DNA of 64,000 bases from an uncultured Bacteroidales bacterium (GTDB taxonomy: Bacteria > Bacteroidota > Bacteroidia > Bacteroidales > F082). The notes below the pieces were generated by a model. The model was not told the DNA's origin and searched no databases. It saw only the letters and a list, made by a program, of their open reading frames with translations. Below, piece by piece: positions 20,441 to 29,776 of the stretch (the first letter of the stretch is position 1; each line of letters opens with the position of its first letter). The DNA is taken from assembly GCA_905234455.1 (NCBI GenBank), contig CAJOIH010000004.1, forward strand, positions 1-64,000, written 5' to 3'. Made by a program: the position numbers and the translations under genes.

Positions 20441-21743
20441 TGCCAAACGTAAACTCGGCGTAATCGATGACCACCTCGTGGACTTTCATGAAGGAACCGA
20501 CAAACATATTGCGTTTCTCGCCGAGGTAATATTTGAAACCTAAACGACCATAGAAGGTCCGATAACAAGGGGGTAGGTAGGTGTCCTCGAAGTTGCTCTC
20601 CGACGACTCTGCCAGCCCCCATGTTTTTTTCTGGTCGGTGCCGTAATAGATGCCGTGCCAGAGGTAATAGGCACCGCCGAGGCAAAACGCAAAGCGGTTG
20701 TAGTTGATCTCAAACATGGCCGAAGGTGCCAGATGCAACCCGCGGGCAAAGCTATAATCCATCAGCGGGATGGCATCGTCGCCAGTGAAATACTCGTGGC
20801 CGTCGTTGTACATCTGGACGGCTTTCTCGTACATTCGTTTGGTCTCGCCGGTCCAGCCGAAATCCAAAGCCACATCGTAGCTGAACTTGGGGCAGAACTG
20901 ACGATGGAGGCCTAACTGAATGCCATTGGCGAAATAATAGGGACGCTCCGAAGGCATATCAGCCACCATGGTGCCATCGGGCATCTGGTAGCTGCGCATC
21001 CACTCGTTGGTCTGCAAAAGACCAGCGGAGTAGCTGGCAAAGACAGCAGTGTTCTTCTTGAATGCCGGACGTGGTGATTCCTTGGGAATGAGTTCGGGCC
21101 GTCCATTGGGATGATAGCGGAGCCCCACCAGCCAGCTGAACACATTGATGCCGCAGTTGGGAAGACGCAAGGCAGCATTCGACGAATGGGAGAACTGATA
21201 GCGCACCAGCAGGTCGAAGTTGTCCTCAATCATGAAGGTCGGACCGGCGTCGATGGCCAGATGCACGTTGACCACTGAGCCGATGAACTCGTCGCCGTGC
21301 TTGGTCCAGAAGGAGAGTCCGCCCATCAGGTCATAATCAAACGACCAGTATTTCCCACGATAAAAATGTCCATTAATGAAACCTCCTGCGGAAATACAAT
21401 CGCCCAGCGAACGCCAGATCTCACGCTCATAGCCGTTCTCGTCTCTATACTTATATTGAATACTGTCAACATTGTTGCTTTCATAACGCAGGAAAGCACC
21501 ATAAATGGGGTAGTTGAAGTCTTTCTCCCATTGGGCGCGACCGTCGGTCTGACGGGCTACACGCAGGTCAACGCCATATTGCGGAAGTACCTTCATATAA
21601 GCGTGACGGGGCTCAAAAGGGAAATACTTGCCGAGCCTACCGTCGAGTTCCCAGATGTTACGTGAATCTTTCCAAAGATTGTTTTGAGAGAAAAGCAAAA
21701 GAGGCGCCAAGAACAGCGCAAAAAACAAAAATGATTTTTTCAT
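20421..21743 (-). CDS. PagL-like acyloxyacyl hydrolase family outer-membrane protein
   Basis: 440 residues with a signal peptide (MKKSFLFFALFLAPLLLFSQ, cleavage after about residue 20). The middle contains VRYQFSHSSNAALRLPNCGIN, resembling the active-site His-x-Ser-Asn block of PagL, the outer-membrane lipid A 3-O-deacylase, and the rest alternates short aromatic-rich beta strands. It is about twice the size of PagL because of a C-terminal half (residues 240-440) that looks like a second barrel or a barrel extension. It follows cysS by 45 bases containing a heptamer repeat and is probably cotranscribed. Enzyme activity is not assured. Confidence 0.65.
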   Translation of the reverse strand: MKKSFLFFALFLAPLLLFSQNNLWKDSRNIWELDGRLGKYFPFEPRHAYMKVLPQYGVDLRVARQTDGRAQWEKDFNYPIYGAFLRYESNNVDSIQYKYRDENGYEREIWRSLGDCISAGGFINGHFYRGKYWSFDYDLMGGLSFWTKHGDEFIGSVVNVHLAIDAGPTFMIEDNFDLLVRYQFSHSSNAALRLPNCGINVFSWLVGLRYHPNGRPELIPKESPRPAFKKNTAVFASYSAGLLQTNEWMRSYQMPDGTMVADMPSERPYYFANGIQLGLHRQFCPKFSYDVALDFGWTGETKRMYEKAVQMYNDGHEYFTGDDAIPLMDYSFARGLHLAPSAMFEINYNRFAFCLGGAYYLWHGIYYGTDQKKTWGLAESSESNFEDTYLPPCYRTFYGRLGFKYYLGEKRNMFVGSFMKVHEVVIDYAEFTFGINLFQW

Positions 21744-21756
21744 AACAATAAAAAAC

Positions 21757-21784
21757 TCCTCACTCCTAACTCCTCACTCCTAAC
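21757..21784. repeat. Tandem heptamer repeat between cysS and the PagL-like gene
   Basis: Four units alternating TCCTCAC and TCCTAAC on the plus strand (GTGAGGA/GTTAGGA on the coding strand), starting five bases after the cysS stop. Same family as the repeat at 10495-10515. Confidence 0.8.
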
Positions 21785-21788
21785 TCAA

Positions 21789-23279
21789 TTACTTCTTGCT
21801 CCAAGTCGTACCGTCCTTGCCGTCCTTGAGAACGATGTCGTACTTGGCCAACTCGTCGCGGATGAGGTCGCTGGTGGCCCAGTCTTTCTTGGCACGGGCT
21901 TCCTTGCGGATGTCGATGATGGTCTGCATGAGGCCTTCCACCAAGTCGCCGTTGCCTTCAGAGGCGTTGCTGTCGACCAAGCCGAGGATGTCAAACACAA
22001 ACTCGTTCAAAGTCTTGTTCAAAAGCTCCAACTCTTGGGCGTTGATCTGTGCCTTGCCGTCCTTGACAGTGTTGACGATGCGCACCAGCTCAAATAGGTT
22101 GGCGATGACGATGGGGCTGTTGAAGTCGTCGTTCATGGCGTCATAGCAAGCGTCAACAATCTTCTGGATCTCCAACGAGGCGGCGCCATCGGTGGCTTTT
22201 AAACTAGAAGCGGTCTTCACGCCTTCCATCAGGCGGTTGTAACCCTTCTCGGCGGCTTGCAGGGCTTCGTTGCTGAAGTCCAAGGTGCTGCGGTAGTGCG
22301 CCTGCAGGATGAAGAAACGGATGGTCATCGGGCTGTAGGGCTGGGCGATCATCTCTTCGCCCTTGGCGTTGATGTGGCTGCCGTTGAAGAACTCGTCAAG
22401 GGTGATGAAGTTGCCCAACGATTTGCCCATCTTCTGTCCGCCGATGGTGATCATGTTGTTATGCATCCAGTAAACGACGGGTTGTTTGCCATTGGCGGCC
22501 ATGCTTTGGGCAATCTCCGACTCGTGGTGGGGGAACATCAAGTCCATGCCACCGCCGTGGATGTCGAAAGTTTCACCTAAATACTTGCAGCCCATGGCGG
22601 AGCATTCCATATGCCATCCCGGGAATCCGTCGCTCCAAGGCGAGGGCCAACGCATGATGTGCTTGGGCTCAGCTTTCTTCCACAAGGCGAAGTCCACAGG
22701 GTTGTGTTTCTCTTCCTGGCCACTCAGTTCGCGGGTGGTGTTGAGCATCTCCTCGAAGTTGCGTCCCGAGAGGATGCCGTAGGGGTGTACCTTATTATAT
22801 TTCTCGATGTCGAAATACACACTGCCGTTCTCGACATAGGCGAAGCCGTGGTCCAGGATCTTCTGCACCATGGCGATCTGCTCGATGATGTGGCCTGAAG
22901 CATGGGGCTCGATGGAGGGCCGTAGCACGTTGAGCTTGTCCATGGCCGCATGGTAGCGGTTGGTGTAGTACTGTGCCACTTCCATGGGCTCGAGGTTCTC
23001 GAGACGGGCTTTCTTGGCGATCTTGTCCTCGCCTTCGTCAGCGTCATGTTCCAGATGGCCCACGTCAGTGATGTTGCGCACGTAACGCACCTTGTAGCCG
23101 AGGTGTTTCAGGTAACGGAACACCAGGTCGAAAGTGATGGCCGGCCGGGCGTGACCTAGATGGGCGTCGCCGTACACGGTGGGACCGCACACGTACATGC
23201 CCACATGGGGGGCGTTCAAGGGTTTGAAAGGCTGCTTGCAGCGGGAAAGACTGTTATAAATATATAAGGTGCCGTTCAT
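21789..23279 (-). CDS. cysS: Cysteinyl-tRNA synthetase
   Basis: 496-residue class I synthetase. The HIGH-type motif is HLGH near residue 38 (after the zinc cysteine in [10 protein letters not shown]), the zinc site is completed by WHMECSAMG and [11 protein letters not shown] near residues 210-240, and the KMSKS motif is KMGKS in [11 protein letters not shown]. Length is typical of Bacteroidales. It has its own -7 box 29 bases upstream and is followed by the PagL-like gene. Confidence 0.97.
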   Translation of the reverse strand: MNGTLYIYNSLSRCKQPFKPLNAPHVGMYVCGPTVYGDAHLGHARPAITFDLVFRYLKHLGYKVRYVRNITDVGHLEHDADEGEDKIAKKARLENLEPMEVAQYYTNRYHAAMDKLNVLRPSIEPHASGHIIEQIAMVQKILDHGFAYVENGSVYFDIEKYNKVHPYGILSGRNFEEMLNTTRELSGQEEKHNPVDFALWKKAEPKHIMRWPSPWSDGFPGWHMECSAMGCKYLGETFDIHGGGMDLMFPHHESEIAQSMAANGKQPVVYWMHNNMITIGGQKMGKSLGNFITLDEFFNGSHINAKGEEMIAQPYSPMTIRFFILQAHYRSTLDFSNEALQAAEKGYNRLMEGVKTASSLKATDGAASLEIQKIVDACYDAMNDDFNSPIVIANLFELVRIVNTVKDGKAQINAQELELLNKTLNEFVFDILGLVDSNASEGNGDLVEGLMQTIIDIRKEARAKKDWATSDLIRDELAKYDIVLKDGKDGTTWSKK

Positions 23280-23307
23280 GGGTTAAGTAATATTACGTAA
23301 TTTGCTG

Positions 23308-23315
23308 CAAAAATA
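23308..23315 (-). promoter_or_regulatory. -7 promoter box of cysS
   Basis: Reads TATTTTTG on the minus strand, matching TAnnTTTG, 29 bases before the cysS start codon. Confidence 0.6.
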
Positions 23316-23358
23316 CAAAAAAAATTGAAAATTTGTTGGAGGATATTCAATTATGAAT

Positions 23359-23366
23359 TACTTTTG
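23359..23366 (+). promoter_or_regulatory. -7 promoter box of the small membrane protein gene
   Basis: Reads TACTTTTG, matching TAnnTTTG. The leader of about 60 bases contains a small possible hairpin (ACAC/GTGT) just before the start codon. Confidence 0.55.
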
Positions 23367-23431
23367 TAACCTATTAGTTAATTTTTATCATAATTAGAAG
23401 TTGTACCCGACACGGATTAGGGTGTACTAAA

Positions 23432-23698
23432 ATGGGAGAAAATCAATTACAAAAGAACGGCCTTGGCGTCGCTGGTTTTGTTGTCGCATTAGTTGGCCTC
23501 ATTTTCTCATGGATTCCGCTGGTTAACCTTTGGAGCATTTGGCTCTGCTGGGTTGGCCTGGCCCTTTCATTGGTCGCAGTGTTCCTCAAGAACAAGAAAA
23601 AAGGACTCGCCATTGCTGGTATCGTCCTTGCTATCGTTGGCATTGCGCTCTACTATTTGGTCTATGCCGGTATCAAGGCAGCTGTCGCAGGCATGTAA
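23432..23698 (+). CDS. Small hydrophobic membrane protein (DUF4190-like)
   Basis: 88 residues, three hydrophobic segments: about 10-30, 34-51 and 58-82, separated by the basic turn KNKKKG. This pattern and the repeated G-x-AIAGIVLAIVG text resemble DUF4190-type proteins, which have no established function. It has its own promoter and a strong terminator, so it is a single-gene unit. The real start is the ATG at 23432, as no other start is in a plausible place. Confidence 0.75.
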   Translation: MGENQLQKNGLGVAGFVVALVGLIFSWIPLVNLWSIWLCWVGLALSLVAVFLKNKKKGLAIAGIVLAIVGIALYYLVYAGIKAAVAGM

Positions 23699-23718
23699 AA
23701 ACAGAATTGTTTTTTTAT

Positions 23719-23752
23719 AATAAAACACGGGCAGATTTGTCCGTGTTTTATT
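23719..23752 (+). terminator. Rho-independent terminator after the small membrane protein gene
   Basis: A 12-base-pair stem AATAAAACACGG/CCGTGTTTTATT with a 10-base loop (23731-23740), followed by a T-rich tract. The A/T flanks would also work on the opposite strand. Confidence 0.85.
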
Positions 23753-23760
23753 GTTTTTTG

Positions 23761-23768
23761 TAAATTTG
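23761..23768 (+). promoter_or_regulatory. -7 promoter box of kbl
   Basis: Reads TAAATTTG, matching TAnnTTTG, placed immediately after the preceding terminator and 34 bases before the kbl start. Confidence 0.65.
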
Positions 23769-23801
23769 CGGCCAAAGAAAACGTTTTAAAACATTCATAC
23801 A

Positions 23802-24989
23802 ATGTACACGAACTTTCAAGAATACCTGAAGAAGGAATTGGCTCAGATCGAAGCCGATGGCCTCTACAAGCATGAACGCATCATCGAGAGCGCCCAGGGC
23901 GCCGAAATCATGGTTGGCGGCAAGGTGTGCCTCAACTTCTGCGCGAACAACTACCTCGGCCTGGCCGACAATCCGGAACTGATCCAAGCCGCCAAGGACG
24001 GTATGGACCAGCGTGGCTACGGCATGGCTTCCGTGCGTTTCATCTGCGGTTGCCAAGACCTTCACAAGAAACTCGAAGCCAAGATCGCCGAGTTCTTCGG
24101 CACTGAGGACACCATCCTCTACGCCGCTTGCTTCGACGCCAACGGTGGTGTGTTTGAACCTTTGCTTGGTCCCGATGACGCCATCATCTCCGATGCGCTG
24201 AACCACGCTTCCATCATCGACGGCGTGCGCCTCTGCAAAGCCCAGCGCTTCCGCTATGCTAACGCCGACATGGCTGACCTCGAGAAGCAACTGCAAGACG
24301 CTCAAGGCTGCCGCTTCCGCCTTGTGGTCACCGACGGCGTGTTCTCAATGGATGGCAACGTTTGCCCGCTCGACAAGATTTACGAATTAGCCCAGAAATA
24401 CAATGCCATGGTGATGGTTGACGAAAGTCACTCCGCTGGTGTGGTCGGTAAGACTGGACGTGGTGTGACGGAGCACTTCAACCTCCGTGGCAAGATCGAG
24501 ATCCTGACGGGAACCCTCGGCAAGGCCTTTGGCGGCGCCATGGGTGGCTTCACCACCGGTCGCAAGGAGATCATCGACATGCTGCGTCAGCGTTCGCGTC
24601 CGTATCTGTTCTCCAACTCGATGGCTCCGGGCCTTGTGGCCGCCGGCATCCGCATGTTCGAGATGATGAGCGAGACCAACACGCTTCAGGACAAGCTGCA
24701 CGCCAACACCGACTACTTCATCAAGAAGATGACCGAGGCTGGCTTCGACTGCAAGCCTTCGCAATCGGCCATCTGCGCCGTGATGCTCTACGACGCCCCG
24801 CTGTCGCAGAAGTTCGCCGCCAAGTTGCAGGAAGAAGGCATCTTCGTCACCGGATTCTACTATCCCGTGGTGCCGAAGGGACAAGCCCGTATCCGCGTGC
24901 AGGTGAGCGCCGCTCACGAGCGCGAGCACCTCGACAAGTGCATCGCCGCCTTCGTGAAGATCGGCAAGGAACTGGGCATTTTGAAGTAA
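23802..24989 (+). CDS. kbl: Glycine C-acetyltransferase (2-amino-3-ketobutyrate CoA ligase)
   Basis: 395-residue PLP enzyme of the alpha-oxoamine synthase family. It splits 2-amino-3-oxobutyrate with CoA into glycine and acetyl-CoA. The PLP lysine is Lys241 in GTLGKAFGGAMGG; VMVDESHSAGVVGKTGRG and YAACFDANGG are further family blocks. Closely related enzymes (serine palmitoyltransferase, BioF) are possible alternatives, but the KBL-like N terminus and the threonine dehydrogenase nearby at 25671 favour Kbl. It is monocistronic, between a promoter at 23761 and a terminator at 25012. Confidence 0.92.
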   Translation: MYTNFQEYLKKELAQIEADGLYKHERIIESAQGAEIMVGGKVCLNFCANNYLGLADNPELIQAAKDGMDQRGYGMASVRFICGCQDLHKKLEAKIAEFFGTEDTILYAACFDANGGVFEPLLGPDDAIISDALNHASIIDGVRLCKAQRFRYANADMADLEKQLQDAQGCRFRLVVTDGVFSMDGNVCPLDKIYELAQKYNAMVMVDESHSAGVVGKTGRGVTEHFNLRGKIEILTGTLGKAFGGAMGGFTTGRKEIIDMLRQRSRPYLFSNSMAPGLVAAGIRMFEMMSETNTLQDKLHANTDYFIKKMTEAGFDCKPSQSAICAVMLYDAPLSQKFAAKLQEEGIFVTGFYYPVVPKGQARIRVQVSAAHEREHLDKCIAAFVKIGKELGILK

Positions 24990-25011
24990 TTCTTACTTCT
25001 GAATTCAAAAG

Positions 25012-25046
25012 AAAATCGGCTGACCACATGGCCAGCCGATTTTTTT
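25012..25046 (+). terminator. Rho-independent terminator after kbl, possibly bidirectional
   Basis: Stem AAAATCGGCTG/CAGCCGATTTT with an inner CCA/TGG pairing and a run of seven Ts. It lies between the convergent kbl and lipoprotein genes and could serve both. Confidence 0.85.
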
Positions 25047-25060
25047 ATTAGGTGATGTTG

Positions 25061-25564
25061 TTATTTGTGTGGTGGTCTTTGGATTTCGTTTTCAGGAACG
25101 GAAACCTTATAGGCCAGTTTCTTGCCGTTCTTCAAGGTGCCGTGAAGCTCGCAGGTGACACCGCTATTATCATAGGTGTTGGTGAAGGTGCCTTCGCTGA
25201 AGATGGACTCGCCGCTGTACTGGGTGTCGCCTATTTGACCGTTTATGCTGTTAGCATCATAAAAGGTTAAATTGATGGGCATTTGATTAATATACATGTA
25301 GATGTCGAACATGAAGTCCTGGGGTTGAGTGAGGTCGAAAGTTTTGTTCAAGCCATCAATGTGTCCTTGGAAATTATCATTATCGCTGATAAAAGCAAAG
25401 TAGCTCAAATAGGTGCTTTGGCCTTCGAGTATGGCTTCGCTTCGGAATTGATAGGTCACACCGTCATAAACGAGGGTGTTGTTTTCCAATGGCGTTTCTC
25501 TGTCTTTGTTGCAGGCGGTGAACAGCATGGCTACCGCTGCGAGTGCGAATAATAGCTTTTTCAT
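25061..25564 (-). CDS. Lipoprotein of unknown function
   Basis: 167 residues with a lipoprotein signal (MKKLLFALAAVAMLFTAC; lipobox FTAC). The mature N terminus NKDRETPLENN is rich in acidic and polar residues, as in Bacteroidota lipoproteins exported to the surface. The remainder alternates short beta strands (TLVYDGVTYQFRSEAIL, FDIYMYINQMPINLTFYDA, EGTFTNTYDNSGVTCELHGTL), suggesting a small beta-sandwich. I recognise no family. It lies on the opposite strand between the two threonine-degradation genes; a near-match promoter TATTATTG is at 25605-25612. Confidence 0.75.
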   Translation of the reverse strand: MKKLLFALAAVAMLFTACNKDRETPLENNTLVYDGVTYQFRSEAILEGQSTYLSYFAFISDNDNFQGHIDGLNKTFDLTQPQDFMFDIYMYINQMPINLTFYDANSINGQIGDTQYSGESIFSEGTFTNTYDNSGVTCELHGTLKNGKKLAYKVSVPENEIQRPPHK

Positions 25565-25623
25565 TTTTTAATCTTTATAGGTTAATAATTGAAGATTCTG
25601 AATGCAATAATACGAAAAATCTT

Positions 25624-25631
25624 TAATTTTG
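25624..25631 (+). promoter_or_regulatory. -7 promoter box of the threonine dehydrogenase gene
   Basis: Reads TAATTTTG, an exact TAnnTTTG match, 39 bases before the start. A second match, TAAATTTG, lies at 25637-25644; either could be used. Confidence 0.55.
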
Positions 25632-25670
25632 CAAGCTAAATTTGAAGAATCATACATAAAACTATAAAAA

Positions 25671-26618
25671 ATGAAAAAGATATTGATTGTTGGTTCCGGC
25701 GGACAGATCGGAACAGAATTGGTGAAGAAGCTCCGTGCTACCTACGGAAACGAAAACGTGGTGGCTTCGGATCTTCGCCCTTTGACTGGTGAAATTGCTG
25801 AGAATGGTCCTTTTGAAAGAGTCGACTCGACACAGATCATGCAGATTGTTGATGTGGTGAAACGCTACAATATCGACACGATTTATAACCTCGCTGCCAT
25901 TCTTTCGGCCACGGCCGAGAAGAACCCCATGCTGGGCTGGAACGTCGGCATCGGCTCGTTGGTGAACTGCCTTGAGACGGCACGCGTTTTCAACTGCGCC
26001 GTCTTCACGCCTTCATCCATCGGCGCTTTCGGTGCTTCAACGCCGCACGACAACACCCCTCAGGACACCATCCAGCGCCCCAACACCATCTATGGTGTGA
26101 CCAAGGTGACGGGTGAGTTGCTGAGCGATTATTACTTCACCCGTTTCGGTGTGGATACCCGTAGCGTCCGTTTCCCGGGCCTCATCAGCAACCTAACGCT
26201 GCCCGGCGGTGGTACCACCGACTACGCTGTGGAGATCTACTATGCTGCTGTGAAGGGCGAGAAGTTCTACTGCCCCATCAGCAAAGGCACTTACATGGAC
26301 ATGATGTACATGCCCGACGCATTGGACGCCATGGTCGACATCATGGAAGCCGATCCCACCAAGCTGGTGCACCGCAACTCGTTCAATGTTACGGCCATGA
26401 GCTTCGATCCGGAGATCATCTATAACGCCATCAAGAAGTATTATCCTAACTTCGAGATGGAGTACAAGTTCGACCCGATTCGCCAGGCCATCGCCGACAG
26501 CTGGCCGAACAAGATGGACGACAGCTGCGCCCGCAAGGAGTGGGGCTGGAACCCGAAGTACGACCTCGACAAGATGACGGTCGACATGATCGAAACCCTC
26601 AAGAAGAAATTACTGTAA
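25671..26618 (+). CDS. L-threonine 3-dehydrogenase, short-chain (SDR/epimerase-like) type
   Basis: 315-residue NAD-dependent enzyme of the extended SDR family. The Rossmann glycine motif GSGGQIG is at residues 8-14 and the catalytic YxxxK is Tyr141-Lys145 (YGVTK), with a serine-rich TPSSIGAFG segment before it. The whole protein matches the SDR-type threonine dehydrogenases known from Bacteroidota and animals rather than the zinc-dependent E. coli Tdh. It oxidises threonine to 2-amino-3-oxobutyrate, the substrate of Kbl encoded 700 bases upstream. It is a single-gene unit with a terminator. Confidence 0.9.
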   Translation: MKKILIVGSGGQIGTELVKKLRATYGNENVVASDLRPLTGEIAENGPFERVDSTQIMQIVDVVKRYNIDTIYNLAAILSATAEKNPMLGWNVGIGSLVNCLETARVFNCAVFTPSSIGAFGASTPHDNTPQDTIQRPNTIYGVTKVTGELLSDYYFTRFGVDTRSVRFPGLISNLTLPGGGTTDYAVEIYYAAVKGEKFYCPISKGTYMDMMYMPDALDAMVDIMEADPTKLVHRNSFNVTAMSFDPEIIYNAIKKYYPNFEMEYKFDPIRQAIADSWPNKMDDSCARKEWGWNPKYDLDKMTVDMIETLKKKLL

Positions 26619-26641
26619 AATAATCACCCTGGGGAATCTTT

Positions 26642-26663
26642 GGGGGCGAAAGCCCCCTTTTTT
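26642..26663 (+). terminator. Rho-independent terminator after the threonine dehydrogenase gene
   Basis: Perfect six-pair stem GGGGGC/GCCCCC closed by a GAAA tetraloop and followed by six Ts. The T run reaches the stop codon of the convergent barrel gene. Confidence 0.9.
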
Positions 26664-28767
26664 ATTGTAATCGGTAAACCAATTCCAAACTCACATACCG
26701 GCTGTTCGCCTTGTAAGAACTGTAGGAGATATAATAGGGGTTGAAAGTATAATTGTCCTCTTTGTTCCAATTGAAGATGTCGTAGGCGTTCAACAACACC
26801 GAGAGGTGCTTGTTGAAGAAGTCTGCGCGCAATCCGCAATCGATGCCATAAGCAGTTTGCTTTGTGGCAAAGAGGGTCTGAGTGGGTGAATTGTAATAGG
26901 CTGTGGCGTGGACTTCGAGCTTGTCCCAAAGCTTTGCCCAAGTGCTTAAACGCAGATTATACGACCACAGTTCGCTTCGGATCACACTGTCCTGGGTTTT
27001 GTCGTACATGGTCTCGATGTACGAGTCGAACACATTGGCATCAAGGCGGACGTTGAAGGTGGCACTGGGTCGGTAGGTGAGGTTGAACTCGCCGCCGGCC
27101 TCGAAGTATTTGTTCAGGTTGACAGGCTTGCTGTAGGGCACCACACGGCCGAAGAAAGCATCGTAAGCCACATCGCTCACCTGGTTGATGGCGTGGATGG
27201 AGTTGTTATAATAGCCTTTGATATGGACCGAGCCGAGATGCTCCCAATATTTCGCCCAAGAAACCTCAAAAGCATCGATCAAAGTGGGTTTTAGCAAAGG
27301 GTTGCCTGTTGAGAAACTCTCTTCGCTATATACAATGCGGCGCGTGAAATAACGCATCCAGGGGTAATCGGTCTTGCGGGTGTAGCCAAGGCTGAAGTTA
27401 TGTTGCGACTCGGTGCGGTAGGAGAGGTGCAGCGAGGGCAACCAGTGGGCGAAACGCATCAGCGTGTCGTATTCGGGGGTGTCATAATAACGTGCCCGCA
27501 TGAAGACCGTCTCGTAACTCAACCCCGGTTTAACGGTCAATGGGCCGAAACGATGCTGCACCACAATGACTCCCGATAGGAAATCACGACTGAACTTGCG
27601 GTTCTCGGAACGCATCCAGTCGGTGATGTAGCCGTCCACTCCCAGGGTGTCATATAAACCGATGTTGTTGTCGGGCTTGAAGGTGTTGCTCAAGCTTGCG
27701 TAAAGCTCACCGTTTTGATGGTATGGATAGGTGTACTCCAACTTGGCCTCGTTGCCGATGTCAACGAAGTCGTTGGTTTGCCTGATATTGCGGTTCAGCG
27801 ATGGCTGGTTCTTGAAAGTGCGCACCTCTTTGGCGGTGTTGCCACCGAAGTCATAATCCGAATTGACATGCAATCCCAAAAAATGTCCCGGTTTCTGGAA
27901 ACGATGGTGCCAACTCATACCAGTCGAGCCGTACGACATGAGCTGGCGGTTGTCGTTGTAGATGCTGTACTCGTAGACTCCTGCTTCGTGAATGTATTCT
28001 TTCCTATAAGTATTTGAAAGCGAGGATGTTTTCTCAAGATTGGGGATGATGTTGAAATATACCATGAAGTCGTTCTGCTCATCGGGATGGTATTCTCCCT
28101 TGAGGAATACCTCCACACTGTAATAGCGAGCGGTGTCGTCACTTTGTGAGCGGATATAGGTGGCCGTATCCATGACGCCAACTCGAGTATCATTGTGGTC
28201 GACCAAGGAGTAGCTATATTTGTCGGTGTGCTTTGTGGTACTGGAGTAGGAACCTTTCAGATTGGCGGTGAAAGAAGCTTTGGGAGTACTCCAGATATAA
28301 GAGATCCATGGCGAGAGCTCAGGGCGGGTGTTCGATTGGAGGCCGATGCTGAGATGCCGTTCCGACTGGCCTTCGTTGTTGGTGATGATATTGATGACTC
28401 CAGTGTCAGTGGCAGTGGTGTAGCGTGCCGATGGGTTGGTCATCACTTCGATGCGGTCGATGGAGGCCGCCGATACCTGCTGCAGATAGTTTTTTCGGCT
28501 TTCGTCGTCAAAGTGCGATGGCTTCCCGTTGATGAAGATCACCACTTCGCTCACTCCTCGCAAGCTAATGTTGCCTTCGGTGTCGACCTTCACCCCGGGC
28601 ACGTTTTGGAGCGCGTCAGAAACAGTGCCTTTCTGTCCTTTGGGATCACGGCTAAGAAGATACACCACCGTCTCGCCTTCGTTGACGAAAATGGGGCCTT
28701 CCTGGGCGAAGAGCGGCAGGCTGATCCACCAGGATAGGAAAAACAGAATGAGGAGGCGACGGCACAT
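26662..28767 (-). CDS. TonB-dependent receptor-like outer-membrane beta-barrel protein
   Basis: 701 residues from ATG at 28767. An in-frame ATG at 28827 lies upstream of the promoter box at 28781-28788 and cannot be the start. The signal peptide is LLILFFLSWWISLPLFAQ. Residues 25-130 form a plug domain with VSDALQNVPGVKVDTEGNISLRG and IDRIEVMTNPSARYTTATDTGVINIITN. The rest is a beta-barrel ending in an aromatic strand (SRYVSLELVYRLQ). There is no N-terminal carboxypeptidase-like domain and no SusD partner nearby, so the substrate is unknown. Confidence 0.85.
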   Translation of the reverse strand: MCRRLLILFFLSWWISLPLFAQEGPIFVNEGETVVYLLSRDPKGQKGTVSDALQNVPGVKVDTEGNISLRGVSEVVIFINGKPSHFDDESRKNYLQQVSAASIDRIEVMTNPSARYTTATDTGVINIITNNEGQSERHLSIGLQSNTRPELSPWISYIWSTPKASFTANLKGSYSSTTKHTDKYSYSLVDHNDTRVGVMDTATYIRSQSDDTARYYSVEVFLKGEYHPDEQNDFMVYFNIIPNLEKTSSLSNTYRKEYIHEAGVYEYSIYNDNRQLMSYGSTGMSWHHRFQKPGHFLGLHVNSDYDFGGNTAKEVRTFKNQPSLNRNIRQTNDFVDIGNEAKLEYTYPYHQNGELYASLSNTFKPDNNIGLYDTLGVDGYITDWMRSENRKFSRDFLSGVIVVQHRFGPLTVKPGLSYETVFMRARYYDTPEYDTLMRFAHWLPSLHLSYRTESQHNFSLGYTRKTDYPWMRYFTRRIVYSEESFSTGNPLLKPTLIDAFEVSWAKYWEHLGSVHIKGYYNNSIHAINQVSDVAYDAFFGRVVPYSKPVNLNKYFEAGGEFNLTYRPSATFNVRLDANVFDSYIETMYDKTQDSVIRSELWSYNLRLSTWAKLWDKLEVHATAYYNSPTQTLFATKQTAYGIDCGLRADFFNKHLSVLLNAYDIFNWNKEDNYTFNPYYISYSSYKANSRYVSLELVYRLQ

Positions 28768-28780
28768 GACCTTTTTTTTG

Positions 28781-28788
28781 CAAATATA
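28781..28788 (-). promoter_or_regulatory. -7 promoter box of the barrel protein gene
   Basis: Reads TATATTTG on the minus strand. It fixes the barrel start at 28767 and lies 13 bases from the opposing box at 28802-28809. Confidence 0.65.
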
Positions 28789-28801
28789 AGGGAAAAATCC
28801 G

Positions 28802-28809
28802 TATTTTTG
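28802..28809 (+). promoter_or_regulatory. -7 promoter box of the YitT-family gene
   Basis: Reads TATTTTTG, matching TAnnTTTG, 22 bases before the start codon; the leader should be under 20 bases. Confidence 0.6.
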
Positions 28810-28831
28810 CCGCTTCAAAAAATCCAATCCT

Positions 28832-29776
28832 ATGAAGAATGAGAAACTGAAGCAGCAGATTCTGGCCTATGCTTATTTAGTGCTGGGCTCTGCCCTTTTC
28901 GCCGTGGGCGACGTGATGTTTGTGAACCCCTACCACATGGCTCCTGGCGGTGTGTATGGTCTTGCCAACGTGTTCAACGCCATGTGGGGATGGAAAATCT
29001 CCTTGGCAGGCATCTGCATGGATATCCCGCTGCTGATTATCGGTACTATCATATTGGGACCTAGATTTGGCGTGAAGACGGTGATTTCGGTGATCCTGAT
29101 TCCTGTTTTCACCTTCATCGTCGAGACCTGGTGGGGCTATGCGCCCCTTATCCATGACGGTCCCTTCTTCGATGCCGCCACCCAGTCGTCGCTTTTCTTC
29201 ATGGAAGGCGAGGTGCAGCGTTTCTTCATGCCCGACTTCTTCCTTAACACTGTGGTGTCAGGCTTGATCTACGGCGTGGCCATCGGCGTGATCTTCCGCT
29301 CGGGCGCCACCTCTGGAGGTTCCGATATCATCGCTATGATCGCTCATAAATACACCAAGATTAGCTTGGGTACGCTTGTGCTGATTGTGGATAGCATCAT
29401 CTCGCTGACCACACTCGTGGCCTTCGAGGACATCCGACTCCCAATCTATTCCATCATCCTCATCTTTATTGAGAGCAAGATCATCGACCTGGTGGTGGAA
29501 GGTGTGAAGAGCTACAAGACGGCATTCATCGTAACGGATAAGATTGATGAGGTGCGTGAATTCATCCTTAAGGATCTCGACCGCAGTGGTACTGTGTTCG
29601 CAGGCAGCGGCCTATATCAGGGCGCAGAACGCAAGATGATCTACGTTACCTTGAATCGTGGCGATTTGGTGAAATTGAAGGCCAATTTAAGATTCCTTGA
29701 TCCGAACGCTTTCGTCAACGTGATTGAGAGCTCCGAGATCATGGGCAACGGCTTCAAGGCCTTACCGACGGAATAA
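28832..29776 (+). CDS. YitT family membrane protein with DUF2179 domain
   Basis: 314 residues. The N-terminal two thirds hold five or six membrane helices with the family text FVNPYHMAPGGVYGLANVF and IFRSGATSGGSDIIAMI. The C-terminal cytoplasmic part (about residues 225-305, KTAFIVTDKIDEVREFILKDLDRSGTVF onward) is the DUF2179 domain, related to PII-like folds. Function is not established for the family. It is a single gene converging on purN, with a 15-base overlap of the two 3' ends. Confidence 0.88.
   Translation: MKNEKLKQQILAYAYLVLGSALFAVGDVMFVNPYHMAPGGVYGLANVFNAMWGWKISLAGICMDIPLLIIGTIILGPRFGVKTVISVILIPVFTFIVETWWGYAPLIHDGPFFDAATQSSLFFMEGEVQRFFMPDFFLNTVVSGLIYGVAIGVIFRSGATSGGSDIIAMIAHKYTKISLGTLVLIVDSIISLTTLVAFEDIRLPIYSIILIFIESKIIDLVVEGVKSYKTAFIVTDKIDEVREFILKDLDRSGTVFAGSGLYQGAERKMIYVTLNRGDLVKLKANLRFLDPNAFVNVIESSEIMGNGFKALPTE

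Noticed and set aside
28768-28827. 20-codon N-terminal extension of the barrel gene
   Set aside because: It lies upstream of the promoter box 28781-28788 and pushes the signal peptide away from the N terminus.
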